Assembly: GCA_002778785.1 (NCBI GenBank)
Contig: PEZS01000013.1
Span: 45,448 to 109,447 of the forward strand
Reading direction: 5' to 3'
Source: Bdellovibrionales bacterium CG10_big_fil_rev_8_21_14_0_10_45_34
Lineage (GTDB): Bacteria; Bdellovibrionota; Bdellovibrionia; Bdellovibrionales; 1-14-0-10-45-34
Length of the DNA: 64,000 bases
Shown here: positions 25,762 to 34,975 of the stretch, piece after piece
How the letters are laid out: each line of letters opens with the position of its first letter
How positions within the stretch are numbered: position 1 is the stretch's first letter
Notes under the pieces: generated by a model
What the model saw: only the letters and a program-made list of their open reading frames with translations
Database searches by the model: none
Told to the model about the DNA's origin: nothing
Program-made: the position numbers and the translations under genes

Positions 25762-27195
25762 TTATAAATAAGGGCTCGCAAGCCGTGCAAATCCATCTCG
25801 AATTCGATTTAAAAGCGGCCGCCGACTAAATGAGCTAAGTGTAAGTCGGCGTGCTGAATGCCACTTCTTTTCGAAAATCTGTGAAAACCTCTGGCAAGCT
25901 GCCTCTCCTGCTATTTCCACATTCAGCTCGAAATTTAATCGGAGACTCCGTGGATCCCAGTTCGCGCTTCCCACTGTCGCCCACACTCGATCGACAATGA
26001 ATAGCTTACTATGATCGAAAGGTTTCGGTGTAAGCGCGACTTCAACACCAACTCCGAGAAGAGCATCTATAAAGTGGTTCATCGCCCAACCCACAAATCT
26101 AAGATTATTATTTTTTGGAAGTAAGACCCTTACCCGCACCCCCGATACAACAGCCAACCTGAGCGAAGAAAATAAACTCGCGTTGAGAATCAGATAGGGC
26201 GTCAATATATCGACCGTAGTTTTTGCGTTTCTTAAGGCATACAATAATAACATTTCGATCTTCTCTATATCTTTACCCGGGCCATCAGGTATAGCCCTAC
26301 CAGAGAAAGGCAAGCCTCTATCAAGTGCTTGATCCGTTTGCGCGCTCTCTTTAGCAAGTAGCTCGTTCTTATCAGTATTTGTTTCAACGTTTTTGCCAAC
26401 ATTGTGAAGCGGCGAACCTAGAACAACCGACGCGTGGTCTGTGGAAATTTCGAATTTTTCTCCGCCGGAGAAAATCCAATCGGCTAAAAATACTTCTGCC
26501 AACTGAAAACAAACCGGCCCGCGAATTAAAAAATGCAGATCAAGAATAGACTGTTTCGATTTAATGGTTTCGTCATGGCCGTCTCGAACATTCATGCCGC
26601 CCGTGAACACGAGTTCATCATCGACAATCAAAAGCTTTCTGTGATTGCGCAAATTAAAATAGTGAATTGTGCCCGGTTTAAAAATTGGAAGAAACGTGCG
26701 GCTCTCAAGGCCTGCCTTTTTAAGAGAGCCCACAATTGAGGGCCAAGTATATCTTCGCCCCACATCATCCAGCAAAATACGAACTTTCACGCCCCTCGTC
26801 TGCGCCGCAGCCATAGCTTCGATAAGCCGCTTTGCCACTTGCCCGTTGTCAAAGATATAAGTGCACAGATGAACCGTATGCTTAGCCCCCTCGATGGCCT
26901 GAAGCATTGAAGCGTAGACTTCCGAACCCTTTTCGTAAGCCTCAATGGAGTTCTGCTTTGTAATTTCGAATTCGATAGGAAGGCCGCGCGTCGCTAGCAT
27001 TTCGGCTTTGCGAGCTACGCGGTTAATACCGAGCAATAAATAGAGCAGCGTACCTACGCCCGGAAATACGAGAGCAAAAATTATCCAGCTAGCGGCAGAC
27101 TTAGAATCTCTTTTATGAAGAGCTATATGAGTTGCCGTTGCGAAGGCGACTGAATAGAGCGCCACCCCCCAAAAAGGGACAATCTGAAAATCCAT
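25762..27195 (-). CDS. cls: Cardiolipin synthase (phospholipase D family)
   Basis: 477 residues, typical for bacterial Cls. Two membrane segments at the N-terminus (about 5-25 and 33-56), then two PLD domains with HKD motifs: NHRKLLIVDD around His185 followed by FTGGMN, and DHSKLFIVD around His395 followed by VGSANWDPRSLRLNFE. It condenses two phosphatidylglycerols into cardiolipin in the inner membrane. The linker between the domains (about 245-300) is longer and more polar than usual. Single gene upstream of nothing obvious; the ATG at 27195 has a weak site. Confidence 0.9.
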   Translation of the reverse strand: MDFQIVPFWGVALYSVAFATATHIALHKRDSKSAASWIIFALVFPGVGTLLYLLLGINRVARKAEMLATRGLPIEFEITKQNSIEAYEKGSEVYASMLQAIEGAKHTVHLCTYIFDNGQVAKRLIEAMAAAQTRGVKVRILLDDVGRRYTWPSIVGSLKKAGLESRTFLPIFKPGTIHYFNLRNHRKLLIVDDELVFTGGMNVRDGHDETIKSKQSILDLHFLIRGPVCFQLAEVFLADWIFSGGEKFEISTDHASVVLGSPLHNVGKNVETNTDKNELLAKESAQTDQALDRGLPFSGRAIPDGPGKDIEKIEMLLLYALRNAKTTVDILTPYLILNASLFSSLRLAVVSGVRVRVLLPKNNNLRFVGWAMNHFIDALLGVGVEVALTPKPFDHSKLFIVDRVWATVGSANWDPRSLRLNFELNVEIAGEAACQRFSQIFEKKWHSARRLTLSSFSRRPLLNRIRDGFARLASPYL

Positions 27196-27249
27196 TTACT
27201 TAGGTTAGCCGTTTTGCGCCATTTCGCAAGTTCTGCCGACATGGCCAAA

Positions 27250-29007
27250 TTAAGCTGAATCTTTCACTAAGAGCTTTCGCTTAACTGCCACCGCGACAAA
27301 TCCGACATAAATGAAATGGCAGAGTACAAACAAAGAAACTTCTTTCACTCCGCCAACTCCAAAACCGTAGGTGTGAAGGCCCGCTCCCAATACATAGTTA
27401 ACTCCAAACCAAGCCATAATCACAAGACCAAAGCTAACTACCGAAGACGCAATAAAACCAAATGTCTTCAGCCAACCAGCTAGTCTGCCATGTAACACAG
27501 CGACATACCCCAAAAGCGCAATCAATGCCCAATTCTCTTTAGGGTCCCATCCCCAAAATCGTCCCCAAGAGTAGTCCGCCCATACTCCCCCTAAAATCGT
27601 ACCTGCAGCCAACAAGACAACGCCAATCATCAGAGCTCGGTAAATGGCGCGCGAAATATCTTGAATAATAGGATCGTGATCACGCTTTCCTTTAAGGTAA
27701 TGAAAAAGACCGATGTCCCCTAATACAAAGGCCACAAAGAATGCTCCATAAGAAAGAGTGATTGTTAACACGTGAACTGTGAGCCACAAATTACTTCTGA
27801 GTACCGATTCGAGCGGCTGAATCGAAGGATCTAGCACACTAGGAGCAAGGTCCGCTGTGATCAAGCAGACGACAGCGACTATCAATGACGAAAGCACAGT
27901 CAACGTCGAAAACTTTTTCGAACTATTCTGTGCCTTCTTAGCTGATTTTGATAAAGCGATGATCCCGCCAAATACGACAGCTCCCCAAGCGACCCAAACA
28001 ACCGACTCATACATATTTGATACAGGCGGCCGGCCCGTCAAAAAGACTCTGAGGGCAAATCCGTAACTGTGAATCAAAAAAGCGATGCCAGTAAAAAAGA
28101 GAGAAAACGTAAAGAGGCCTCTTTTGTCAAAAATCCAGCTAGCTAAAACGAAACAAGCAGCAAGAGCATAGAGAATCCATGCCCATTTAAAAGGATGAAA
28201 CTGGTTGTAATGAACCTCTGCTCGGATCAGTGATTCGTCGGCGTAACCTGCGGGATTGATCGCACGAGCATTCGAAATAAGCACTTTCACTGACCCGTCT
28301 AGGTTTGCAGCACTTCCCGTTTTGATGGCTTCAACAAATGCGCTCGCAAATGCAGAAAAGTCCGCAGCCGAGCTGTCGTTGGCTTTTGAAACTTCTGCAA
28401 CAGACACCCAAGATGTGTTTTGAGAAGCCGAAAATTCATCGTGGTCACTGCCAGTCACCTCCGTCTCTACTCTTGGCCAAAACTTGAGAGCATGCCCGCT
28501 TGCAACCATCGAAAAGAGATTTATCTGACTATCTAAAAGCTGAACGGCCTGATCAAACGGCAGCAATTTTTCTTTGTTCTGGCGCTTTGCTTGCACATCG
28601 CTCACCAAAGAGAGCCAGATAGAGCTCTTTTGCATGACTTCACTCAGTGTAAATAGCGACTTATCTTCGTTAAGCTCAAGTCGCGCCTTCAGCGGTTTAT
28701 TATTGATCTTAAACATCTCAACCTGCGACCAATGTTCCGGAACAAAGTGCCAGGTCAAAACGACCTCATTTGCGCTTTTTGAATTGTAAGTGTCTTTTCC
28801 GTAGATGAGCCGAAGCGCCTCACGTGCAAACGAATCGAAGGGTTTGATGCGTCCGCCATCTTGAAGCGGAATCTGACCAATTGCCGAAAAGTCTTGCGCG
28901 CAAGTTAACGAGCAGGTGAACAACAAGCTTAAACCAATATAAGCTGCAACGGTCTTTTTGCCGAATATCGTTTTCAAAGAACGAACCATGTTTGAAAAGT
29001 CTGTCAT
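27250..29007 (-). CDS. ccsA: Cytochrome c biogenesis protein CcsA/ResC
   Basis: 585 residues from ATG 29007, with AAGGAG seven bases upstream. Its ATGA overlaps the resB stop. System II cytochrome c maturation: with ResB it carries haem out of the cytoplasm and attaches it to CXXCH apocytochromes. A signal-like N-terminal helix is followed by a large extracytoplasmic region containing DGGRIKPFDSFAREALRL, as in the longer CcsA forms. Then come eight or so membrane helices with the haem-binding WWD-type domain WGRFWGWDPKENWALIALL and flanking His residues. The longer open frame to 29073 is unlikely because it runs deep into resB. Confidence 0.9.
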   Translation of the reverse strand: MTDFSNMVRSLKTIFGKKTVAAYIGLSLLFTCSLTCAQDFSAIGQIPLQDGGRIKPFDSFAREALRLIYGKDTYNSKSANEVVLTWHFVPEHWSQVEMFKINNKPLKARLELNEDKSLFTLSEVMQKSSIWLSLVSDVQAKRQNKEKLLPFDQAVQLLDSQINLFSMVASGHALKFWPRVETEVTGSDHDEFSASQNTSWVSVAEVSKANDSSAADFSAFASAFVEAIKTGSAANLDGSVKVLISNARAINPAGYADESLIRAEVHYNQFHPFKWAWILYALAACFVLASWIFDKRGLFTFSLFFTGIAFLIHSYGFALRVFLTGRPPVSNMYESVVWVAWGAVVFGGIIALSKSAKKAQNSSKKFSTLTVLSSLIVAVVCLITADLAPSVLDPSIQPLESVLRSNLWLTVHVLTITLSYGAFFVAFVLGDIGLFHYLKGKRDHDPIIQDISRAIYRALMIGVVLLAAGTILGGVWADYSWGRFWGWDPKENWALIALLGYVAVLHGRLAGWLKTFGFIASSVVSFGLVIMAWFGVNYVLGAGLHTYGFGVGGVKEVSLFVLCHFIYVGFVAVAVKRKLLVKDSA

Positions 29008-30461
29008 TTTAGTCTCCTTAAAAAGAGCATTGCAGAGCCAACCACCAATAATAAAGACCCGAGGTACTTCCAAAACCTGCCAGGATCTTTATTTACTGAC
29101 AACACAGAGGCCACTGGCCTACCGACTGAGTCCTCCTGAAAACTTGCTTGATAAAACGTAAAGCCCTCATGCTTGAGCGGTTCATTCATCGAAATGACTG
29201 AGGCGCCAAGCCCCGGAACTAATACTTCACTCTCGTAACTTTTGGCTCTCATTGTGCCCTGATAGCGGCCAATGCGAAACTCCTTGAGCTCAACGTCAAA
29301 CCCAAGATCTAACCTGCGGTTACCGTAGGTTAGAATGTATCCGAGATCATTTGTAAACATTCGTGCACCGCTATTAAGCCCCACCCATTGGGACTCTCCG
29401 GCAAATTCGATTTCAATCGCTGACGTAGTGACTTCACTAGGACGCTCTCGTTTTTCAAACTCGACCACCCGCTCTGCGGGTGCGATGAGATCAAGAAGTT
29501 TAAACTCGAAACCCATCCACGGCAGCATTACTCCTTCGTTGACTTTGAGTTTTGCGACTTTCAAAGGAGCGCTAGAATCCTTCGTTTGAATGGCGTAACC
29601 GAGCACGTTATCGGCGGCTAGCCACACCCACAACGCGTTGACGCCTAAAGATTTTACCATCGCAGTCTTAGCTTCTGATTCACTAGAAACCAGACTGACC
29701 TTAAGAGGTCCGAAAGACTCCGAGGATTCTAGTTTGCCGTCGTAAAAGACCCAACGACTCACCTTCGCTACAGGGCCCACTAATGCGAAGCTCATCGCAA
29801 CAGAGGGTTCTTTTTTGTCAGAGATTTTGTAAGTCTCTTTTCGGATGGCATAAGGATAGAATTGTCGAATCTTTAGTTTAGGAATGTCGCTTCCGATATC
29901 AACAACTAACGGATCTTCTAGTGTTGGCGGCGACTGAAGAAACTCAGCTGACTGCTGGTGAATCTGGCGGAAGGAGTCCCCTCCGAGCGAAGCGTACACT
30001 CTGAGATCGATATCACTTGTGGAGACCCATCTGTTAGTCTCACCGATGTTAAGAACTAAAGATCCATCTACGCCCGTCTGCTTTGTCACCCATGCACCGA
30101 CAACTATCGTCACCAAACCTAAGTGAGCTAGCAAAAAGGGGATGTGTCGCTTCTTCCAGGGCCATCTGTCGAAGGCAACACAGACGAGGTTTGTGACAAA
30201 AAGAGCTAGCACTCCGATCATCCACGGCGAGTGGTACACGAGCACCTTTGCTGTGTGTGCGTCGTACTCAGCTTCTACAAATGTTCCCCACGCAGAGACG
30301 ACTCCCATTGCCACTATCACAATCACGGCAAGTTTGATTGAAGCTAAGAATGCGAAGGTTTTTTCAAGGAGACCAATACCGATTCGTAGATATTCCTGAG
30401 CCCTGCTAATTCGATGTAATGCAGGTCCTTCTAGCTGTTGTGTTTCGTCGTTCTCTTGCAC
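29004..30461 (-). CDS. resB: Cytochrome c biogenesis protein ResB
   Basis: About 485 residues from the GTG at 30461, which has GAGGGA nine bases upstream. The frame is open to an ATG at 30554, but that would overlap the preceding gene by 47 bases and has no ribosome site. Four membrane helices: FLASIKLAVIVIVAMGVVSAWGTF, MIGVLALFVTNLVCVAFDRW, HIPFLLAHLGLVTIVVGAWV, and one near the C-terminus (YLGSLLLVVGSAMLFL). Between helices three and four lies a large periplasmic domain. The final FTFYQASFQ is a family hallmark. Partner of CcsA, translationally coupled to it. Confidence 0.88.
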   Translation of the reverse strand: MQENDETQQLEGPALHRISRAQEYLRIGIGLLEKTFAFLASIKLAVIVIVAMGVVSAWGTFVEAEYDAHTAKVLVYHSPWMIGVLALFVTNLVCVAFDRWPWKKRHIPFLLAHLGLVTIVVGAWVTKQTGVDGSLVLNIGETNRWVSTSDIDLRVYASLGGDSFRQIHQQSAEFLQSPPTLEDPLVVDIGSDIPKLKIRQFYPYAIRKETYKISDKKEPSVAMSFALVGPVAKVSRWVFYDGKLESSESFGPLKVSLVSSESEAKTAMVKSLGVNALWVWLAADNVLGYAIQTKDSSAPLKVAKLKVNEGVMLPWMGFEFKLLDLIAPAERVVEFEKRERPSEVTTSAIEIEFAGESQWVGLNSGARMFTNDLGYILTYGNRRLDLGFDVELKEFRIGRYQGTMRAKSYESEVLVPGLGASVISMNEPLKHEGFTFYQASFQEDSVGRPVASVLSVNKDPGRFWKYLGSLLLVVGSAMLFLRRLK

Positions 30462-30507
30462 TTTATTGCTTCCCTCTCGGACTTCTCTCGTCACGAAGAC
30501 CTCATGG

Positions 30508-31335
30508 TTAGAATGGCTTGCCTGCCCGCCTTGGCTCCGTGGCAATGGCCGCATGGATTTGCATGACGGCCTTTTGAACTACCAACTGCAATTGCTTCGC
30601 CTTCTCGGGTAGAAGCTGTTTGGTTTCTTCATCCATGTAGAGCGCACGGTTTAATTCCACCTGAATGCAGTTTTGACCAAGCTTTGGCTTACCATAGGTT
30701 TCTGTGATGCGACCACCAACATATGGCCAGTTTTCTTTAATTGTTAATCCCGCATTCGTAAAAGATTGAACGACAAGGTCCTTGAAGTGTTTCGAACAGC
30801 TCACACCATTGAAATCACTTACTACAGCATCGGCCCTTCTCTCACCGGGATCACGATGTTCCTTCGTGCCCACTGAAGGCATGCTGTGAGCGTCTAAATG
30901 ATACACCTGCGTAAAGCCTTTCTCAAAAAAACTCTTATATTGGGATCTAACTTGCTCATGAAAAGGCTCAAAGTGCTCAGTAACAATTTTTTGAAAAACC
31001 TCACGACTAATGGGCTGATCGAGTAGTTTCTGCCCCTTCGTAGTTATTTGCCAAATAAAGCCTCGTCGGTGCGAGGGCTCATTTGCTGCGCCCTCGACAG
31101 AATTGGCATCCACATCTTCTGGGGAACGATTCAAATCACAAAAATATCTGTGCCAGGGAGTAACAACAGATGGGATATCAAGGTCTTCGATAACGGGTCG
31201 ATAGAGCAGGTCGACAAAACGGTCAACATCACACATCTGTATTCGTTCATCCAGGCCTTGCAACCAGGTAGCTGCGGGAGGAATTCTCTCTCCAGAATGT
31301 GGAATCGAAATAAAAAAGGGAATTTTAGAGTCCAA
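30508..31335 (-). CDS. N-formylglutamate amidohydrolase family protein
   Basis: 275 residues. The family splits N-formylglutamate (histidine degradation) or related N-acyl amino acids with a metal. Characteristic parts are FFISIPHSGERIPP, DVDRFVDLLY, WHRYFCDLNRSPEDVD, VYHLDAHSMPSVG and the C-terminal NCIQVELNRALYM, giving the His/Glu/Asp metal ligands. It starts at TTG 31335 with GAAGGAG upstream. It heads the run with resB and ccsA, but no other his-utilisation gene is nearby, so the true substrate is open. Confidence 0.88.
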   Translation of the reverse strand: MDSKIPFFISIPHSGERIPPAATWLQGLDERIQMCDVDRFVDLLYRPVIEDLDIPSVVTPWHRYFCDLNRSPEDVDANSVEGAANEPSHRRGFIWQITTKGQKLLDQPISREVFQKIVTEHFEPFHEQVRSQYKSFFEKGFTQVYHLDAHSMPSVGTKEHRDPGERRADAVVSDFNGVSCSKHFKDLVVQSFTNAGLTIKENWPYVGGRITETYGKPKLGQNCIQVELNRALYMDEETKQLLPEKAKQLQLVVQKAVMQIHAAIATEPRRAGKPF

Positions 31336-31397
31336 GACTGAGCTATCTCCTTCTACTTTTGGATTAATTTGTGCTCTACTGACATCATGAGGTCAAC

Positions 31398-31961
31398 ATG
31401 AACTCTGGTGTAAGAAAATCAGCCATCTATACACGCTCAGGCGATCAAGGGATGTCATCGCTCATTGGAGGCCAAAAAGTCTCTAAAAACCATTATCGAC
31501 TAAGAGCCTACGGATCACTTGACGAACTCAATAGCTTTCTGGGTTTGGCGCATGTCAAATGTGAGTTTTCTGAGATTGGTGAGCAGGTTTTGGCTATTCA
31601 ATCAGATCTATTTGTTATAGGGAGCCATTTGGCTTGCGAGGATGCGGCTTTAAGTGCCAAGCTTCCGCAATTGTCTGAAGATCGTATCTCGGTGATCGAA
31701 AGAGACATCGACAAATTTGACGCGACTCTTTCGCCTTTGAAGAATTTTATTTTACCAGGTGGCAGTGAAGGGTCGGCTCTCCTGCACGTTTGCCGCACCA
31801 TTTGCCGTAGAGCCGAGCGAGAGATTGTTGCAATGCATGAAAGCGAAAAAACTGACGTCAGATATGTGGAGTACCTCAATCGACTCAGTGATTACCTTTT
31901 CGTGGCAGCACGGGCCGAAAACCAACATCGAAATGTGAAGGACACCGTATGGAATCCTTAG
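31398..31961 (+). CDS. Cob(I)alamin adenosyltransferase, PduO type
   Basis: 187 residues. Converts cob(I)alamin and ATP into adenosylcobalamin. The N-terminal YTRSGDQGMSSLIGG is the ATP-binding loop, RAYGSLDELNSFLGLA and IQSDLFVIGSHLA follow, and FILPGGSEGSALLHVCRTICRRAER is the signature block. The length is normal for the trimeric five-helix family. It is divergent from the amidohydrolase gene with only about 60 bases between them, so the two share a promoter region. GAGG five bases before the ATG supports the start. Confidence 0.92.
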   Translation: MNSGVRKSAIYTRSGDQGMSSLIGGQKVSKNHYRLRAYGSLDELNSFLGLAHVKCEFSEIGEQVLAIQSDLFVIGSHLACEDAALSAKLPQLSEDRISVIERDIDKFDATLSPLKNFILPGGSEGSALLHVCRTICRRAEREIVAMHESEKTDVRYVEYLNRLSDYLFVAARAENQHRNVKDTVWNP

Positions 31962-32151
31962 CTTTTCACCGTCGGTTATTGAATGTGCCAAATAGCCCAC
32001 CCGTAAGCGACTTTGCGGATTTACCCGCCTACAAGCTTGTCAGCTTTCGGGCTTGGTAGCAGGGGTTTGCAATTTTGTTAGTTTGCGCGCCTAAAAGTTT
32101 CCTTAGCCTGCCAACGCGCGACAGCAACTGAATAGAAATAAGGGGACTTCC

Positions 32152-33330
32152 ATGTCTACACCGGATGCAACTAACCAGGTCAGCCAAGTACATGAAGGCC
32201 AAACAATGGAACGCTGGCAACCGTTGACGCTTTTTAAAGCAAGAGAGTCTGATGATGCAGAACTTTGCCGATACTGGAGTCAGTTAAAGTGGTCATCTTC
32301 GGTAGACATACTTAAAGAGAGACGTCCTCCTTTTTTTTCTCATTACAGGCTTCAAACCGACGACTACGACAGTTATTTGCTGAGAGACGAAAAAGAAATC
32401 GTCGGTATGGGTAGTTTTCTTTTTCGAGAAGGTCTTGTGGGCGGGATGCCCGAGACAATTGGCTTTGCCACTGACCTTTCGATTTCTCACGACCGACGAG
32501 CCATCACCACATGGGCACAGCACTTTTTACCTGTGCTGCGAGGATCGACCGAACCACGCGGCTGCCGTTATGTGTTCACAGTTTTCGGCCCGGGCCAGCT
32601 GAATTCATTTAATTCACTTATCCGCCCGCGAACTCCTAAAAGAGCAATGCCCAGATTCTACTTGGTTCGAAAATTCAAGGCTGTAAGCATTCACGGTTTT
32701 ATGCCTTTCGTAAAACCTGTAAAGGCTATTCATGTACGTAATGCTGATATCAATGACCTAGAGGTTTTATCGGATTACTTAAAGAGAAAGTCGTCTGCCC
32801 ATTTGATGGCTTTCAATTACAACGCAGACTTATTGAATGAACGGTTTCGACGATGGCCCAATTTTTCAATTTCTGACTTTCTTATGGCATTTGACGGTAA
32901 GAAAAACTTGATTGGTTGTGTAGCGCCCTGGCAGAACACATCAACGGTGAAATACCATATCGACAAAGTAACAGGCTTTTCACTCACTCTGCAGAGCACG
33001 TTTTTTTGGACTAGTCTTTTAGGGATCACAAATAGGTTTCCAAAAACGAATTCAGAAATTCCTTTTTCTCATCTGACCCATTTTTATTATGAAAATCCAG
33101 ATGTCATGATGTCTTTGGCCTACCATGCATTTCGTGCACAATCTAATAGCCTCGCTCTTATCTATCCAAGTTTTCAAAATTCATTGAGAAATCTACCGCC
33201 CAGTGGCTGCATCCGTACCGAGCTGCCCTTTTCACTCTATGTGATGATGCCACCGGAAGCAGATTTGCCAGGCTTTCTAGGCGGCGGCGAACTCACTGCA
33301 GATCCTGACATTGAACTCGCCTTGATTTGA
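32152..33330 (+). CDS. GNAT-like acyltransferase family protein
   Basis: 392 residues with AAGGGGA before the ATG. The layout suggests two GNAT-like folds: the first around residues 28-180 (FKARESDDAELCRYW, then DSYLLRDEKEIVGMGSF) and a second around 205-380 (IHVRNADINDLEVLSDYL, then DFLMAFDGKKNLIGC). The strands that precede the acetyl-CoA loop can be seen, but no perfect Q/R-x-x-G-x-G/A loop is present. Enzymes of this sort acylate amines or tRNA-bound substrates; the target is unknown. The 3' end of the gene is echoed 137 bases downstream. Confidence 0.6.
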   Translation: MSTPDATNQVSQVHEGQTMERWQPLTLFKARESDDAELCRYWSQLKWSSSVDILKERRPPFFSHYRLQTDDYDSYLLRDEKEIVGMGSFLFREGLVGGMPETIGFATDLSISHDRRAITTWAQHFLPVLRGSTEPRGCRYVFTVFGPGQLNSFNSLIRPRTPKRAMPRFYLVRKFKAVSIHGFMPFVKPVKAIHVRNADINDLEVLSDYLKRKSSAHLMAFNYNADLLNERFRRWPNFSISDFLMAFDGKKNLIGCVAPWQNTSTVKYHIDKVTGFSLTLQSTFFWTSLLGITNRFPKTNSEIPFSHLTHFYYENPDVMMSLAYHAFRAQSNSLALIYPSFQNSLRNLPPSGCIRTELPFSLYVMMPPEADLPGFLGGGELTADPDIELALI

Positions 33331-33393
33331 GGTCGCCTGGCAGTTTTCCTTAGAACATCCCATTGTGCGTAGGTGATTCCATCTTTTTTGTAT

Positions 33394-33469
33394 TTCTAGG
33401 TGCGGTTGGGGTTGGGGTGTCGGTGAGCTGAGTACGTTTCCAGACATTGAACTCGCTTTGACTTGAGGT
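33394..33469 (+). repeat. Degenerate copy of the 3' end of the preceding gene
   Basis: GACATTGAACTCGC plus the following 13 bases, including the stop codon, at 33307-33333 recur with two mismatches at 33443-33469. Both copies are preceded by TTCTAGG (33277 and 33394) and a G-rich patch. This is a decayed duplication of the GNAT gene end; it has no coding role. Confidence 0.6.
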
Positions 33470-33604
33470 TGTGGGGATGGTGCGGCGAACCACTTAAGAT
33501 CAGTATCTGGCGGGAATATAGCTTGCGCGTTGTAGAGTGCGGAAATCATTGGCTGCTTAGTCTAAAAATATCAGTTTTCATCGTCGGGTTTTCATATTTT
33601 CGTT

Positions 33605-33727
33605 CAGTGATCTAGTTGCACAGCGATCTAGTTGCTCAGTGATCTAGTTGCTCAGTGATCTAGTTGCTCAGTGATCTAGTTGCTCAGTGATCTAGTTGCT
33701 CAGTGATCTAGTTGCTCAGTGATCATC
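33605..33727 (+). repeat. 16-bp minisatellite, seven units and a decayed tail
   Basis: CAGTGATCTAGTTGCT is repeated in seven units from 33605 (33605, 33621, 33637, 33653, 33669, 33685, 33701) with one-base changes only in the first two, then a partial unit. To about 33890 the sequence keeps echoing TTGCTCAG-like words, so an older and longer array has decayed. The rest of the 690-base gap between the GNAT and RAYT genes holds no gene I can support. Confidence 0.93.
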
Positions 33728-33970
33728 CTGTGCGGTGACTCTCCTGCTCCAGCACCTTCTGTTCATTGATATTCTTGTCCAGACATCCTATGGCTCGGCT
33801 TTCATCTTCCTGCTCAGCAACTCCCTTGTGCAAGGACTTCTTGCTCAGCAATCTTCTCGTTCATTAAACTTTTTGTTCAGTGATTGTCTCTTTTCTTAAA
33901 TTAAAAGGTAGCGGTACCATAAATATTTAATAACACAAAGCATTCGGAGTATTACAAGGTTGCAGAGTCC

Positions 33971-34017
33971 CGTGTTTTAACTTATCATTCCTCATCTCTG
34001 ACGTAGGACAAAACACG
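33971..34017 (+). promoter_or_regulatory. Inverted repeat at the RAYT gene start
   Basis: CGTGTTTT (33971-33978) and AAAACACG (34010-34017) can pair around a 31-base loop that contains GTAGGA, the only Shine-Dalgarno-like word before the ATG at 34019. It could limit transposase translation or be a recognition structure for the enzyme. Role inferred. Confidence 0.4.
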
Positions 34018-34018
34018 A

Positions 34019-34819
34019 ATGAAATCTAAGGGTGAGAGTTTGAATACACGATTTAAGAAAAAGCATTCAGATTCGAAAAACGCACCATTCAAAGTTGTTT
34101 CATCTAAGAAACAACATGAGAATTCTACCTGCAAAAGTCTCCTTAGTGTTTCAGGTAAAAACCAACTCGTGGATGCGGATGCGAAACCATCTAAACTCAG
34201 GCGTGTTTCGCGAAAAAAACAACTTGTTCTGATCAAGGAACCACGGCCAGACACGAAGCTTTGGTGGATTGAAACTCAGCACCAATACGGCGGTTCGCTT
34301 CACTACAGAAAGGTAAAGCGACCTTTTGATACGACCAAGCTTATTCATACTGTTTTTAAGGCGAAACTTGGTAAAAATATCTGGTTTACCAAAAGCCAAG
34401 TATCAATCGGGAGACTTTTAGAAACTGCTGCCAAAAGATACAAGCTAAAGCTCAAAGACAAAGCGATCAATAAAGATCATATACACCTTCTCATTGAACC
34501 TAATCAATCCCAACCCTACGATGAAGCCCGCAGGGAGTTTCTTAGATTCCTCAGGTTTTTTGCAGCACAAATGGCCCGAAAATACGAAGAAATTCACAAG
34601 CGCCTCGGACTGAAGAAATCCCAAGATTTTTGGATCGCAAGACCGTTCACTAGGCTTGTCGGATGGGGCCGAAAAACCCTTACTAACATCCGCAACTACT
34701 TTGAGAAAAACCGCAACGAAGCCGCCGGTTTCGTCACCTTCACACCTAGAAAACACAGACTAAATGCATTTTTAGCTAAATGGCAAACCCAAGCACAGAA
34801 ACTGGGCAACACTAGTTGA
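34019..34819 (+). mobile_element. REP-associated tyrosine transposase (RAYT, Y1/IS200-like)
   Basis: 266 residues. RAYTs are domesticated single-strand HUH nucleases that act on REP palindromes. The catalytic domain runs from about residue 80: LHYRKVKRPFDTTKLIHTV, the metal-binding pair DHIHLLIE (His154, His156) and the nucleophile in NIRNYFEKN (Tyr227). The SLHYRK opening rather than the YHV of mobile IS200, and the C-terminal extension (FVTFTPRKHRLNA), suit the RAYT class. An unusual basic, low-complexity N-terminal tail of about 75 residues precedes it. No flanking IS ends or target duplications are seen, so it is a single-copy host-type gene rather than an insertion sequence. Confidence 0.8.
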
Positions 34820-34975
34820 TTGCAGTATAGGCCCAGGTGCGGAATTTGAAGACACTTGCTAACTCTTCCCTCCAGAGTTTTGGTCGAAATACAACGACTT
34901 AGGCGAAATGACAGCCCACCCAGCCCTTGGTATAAGGATTGCTAAATACGTAGTTTATTAACGAAGAACCTCTCG

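Noticed and set aside
33605-33727. CRISPR array
   Set aside because: The units are directly adjacent with no spacers and there are no cas genes; it is a minisatellite.
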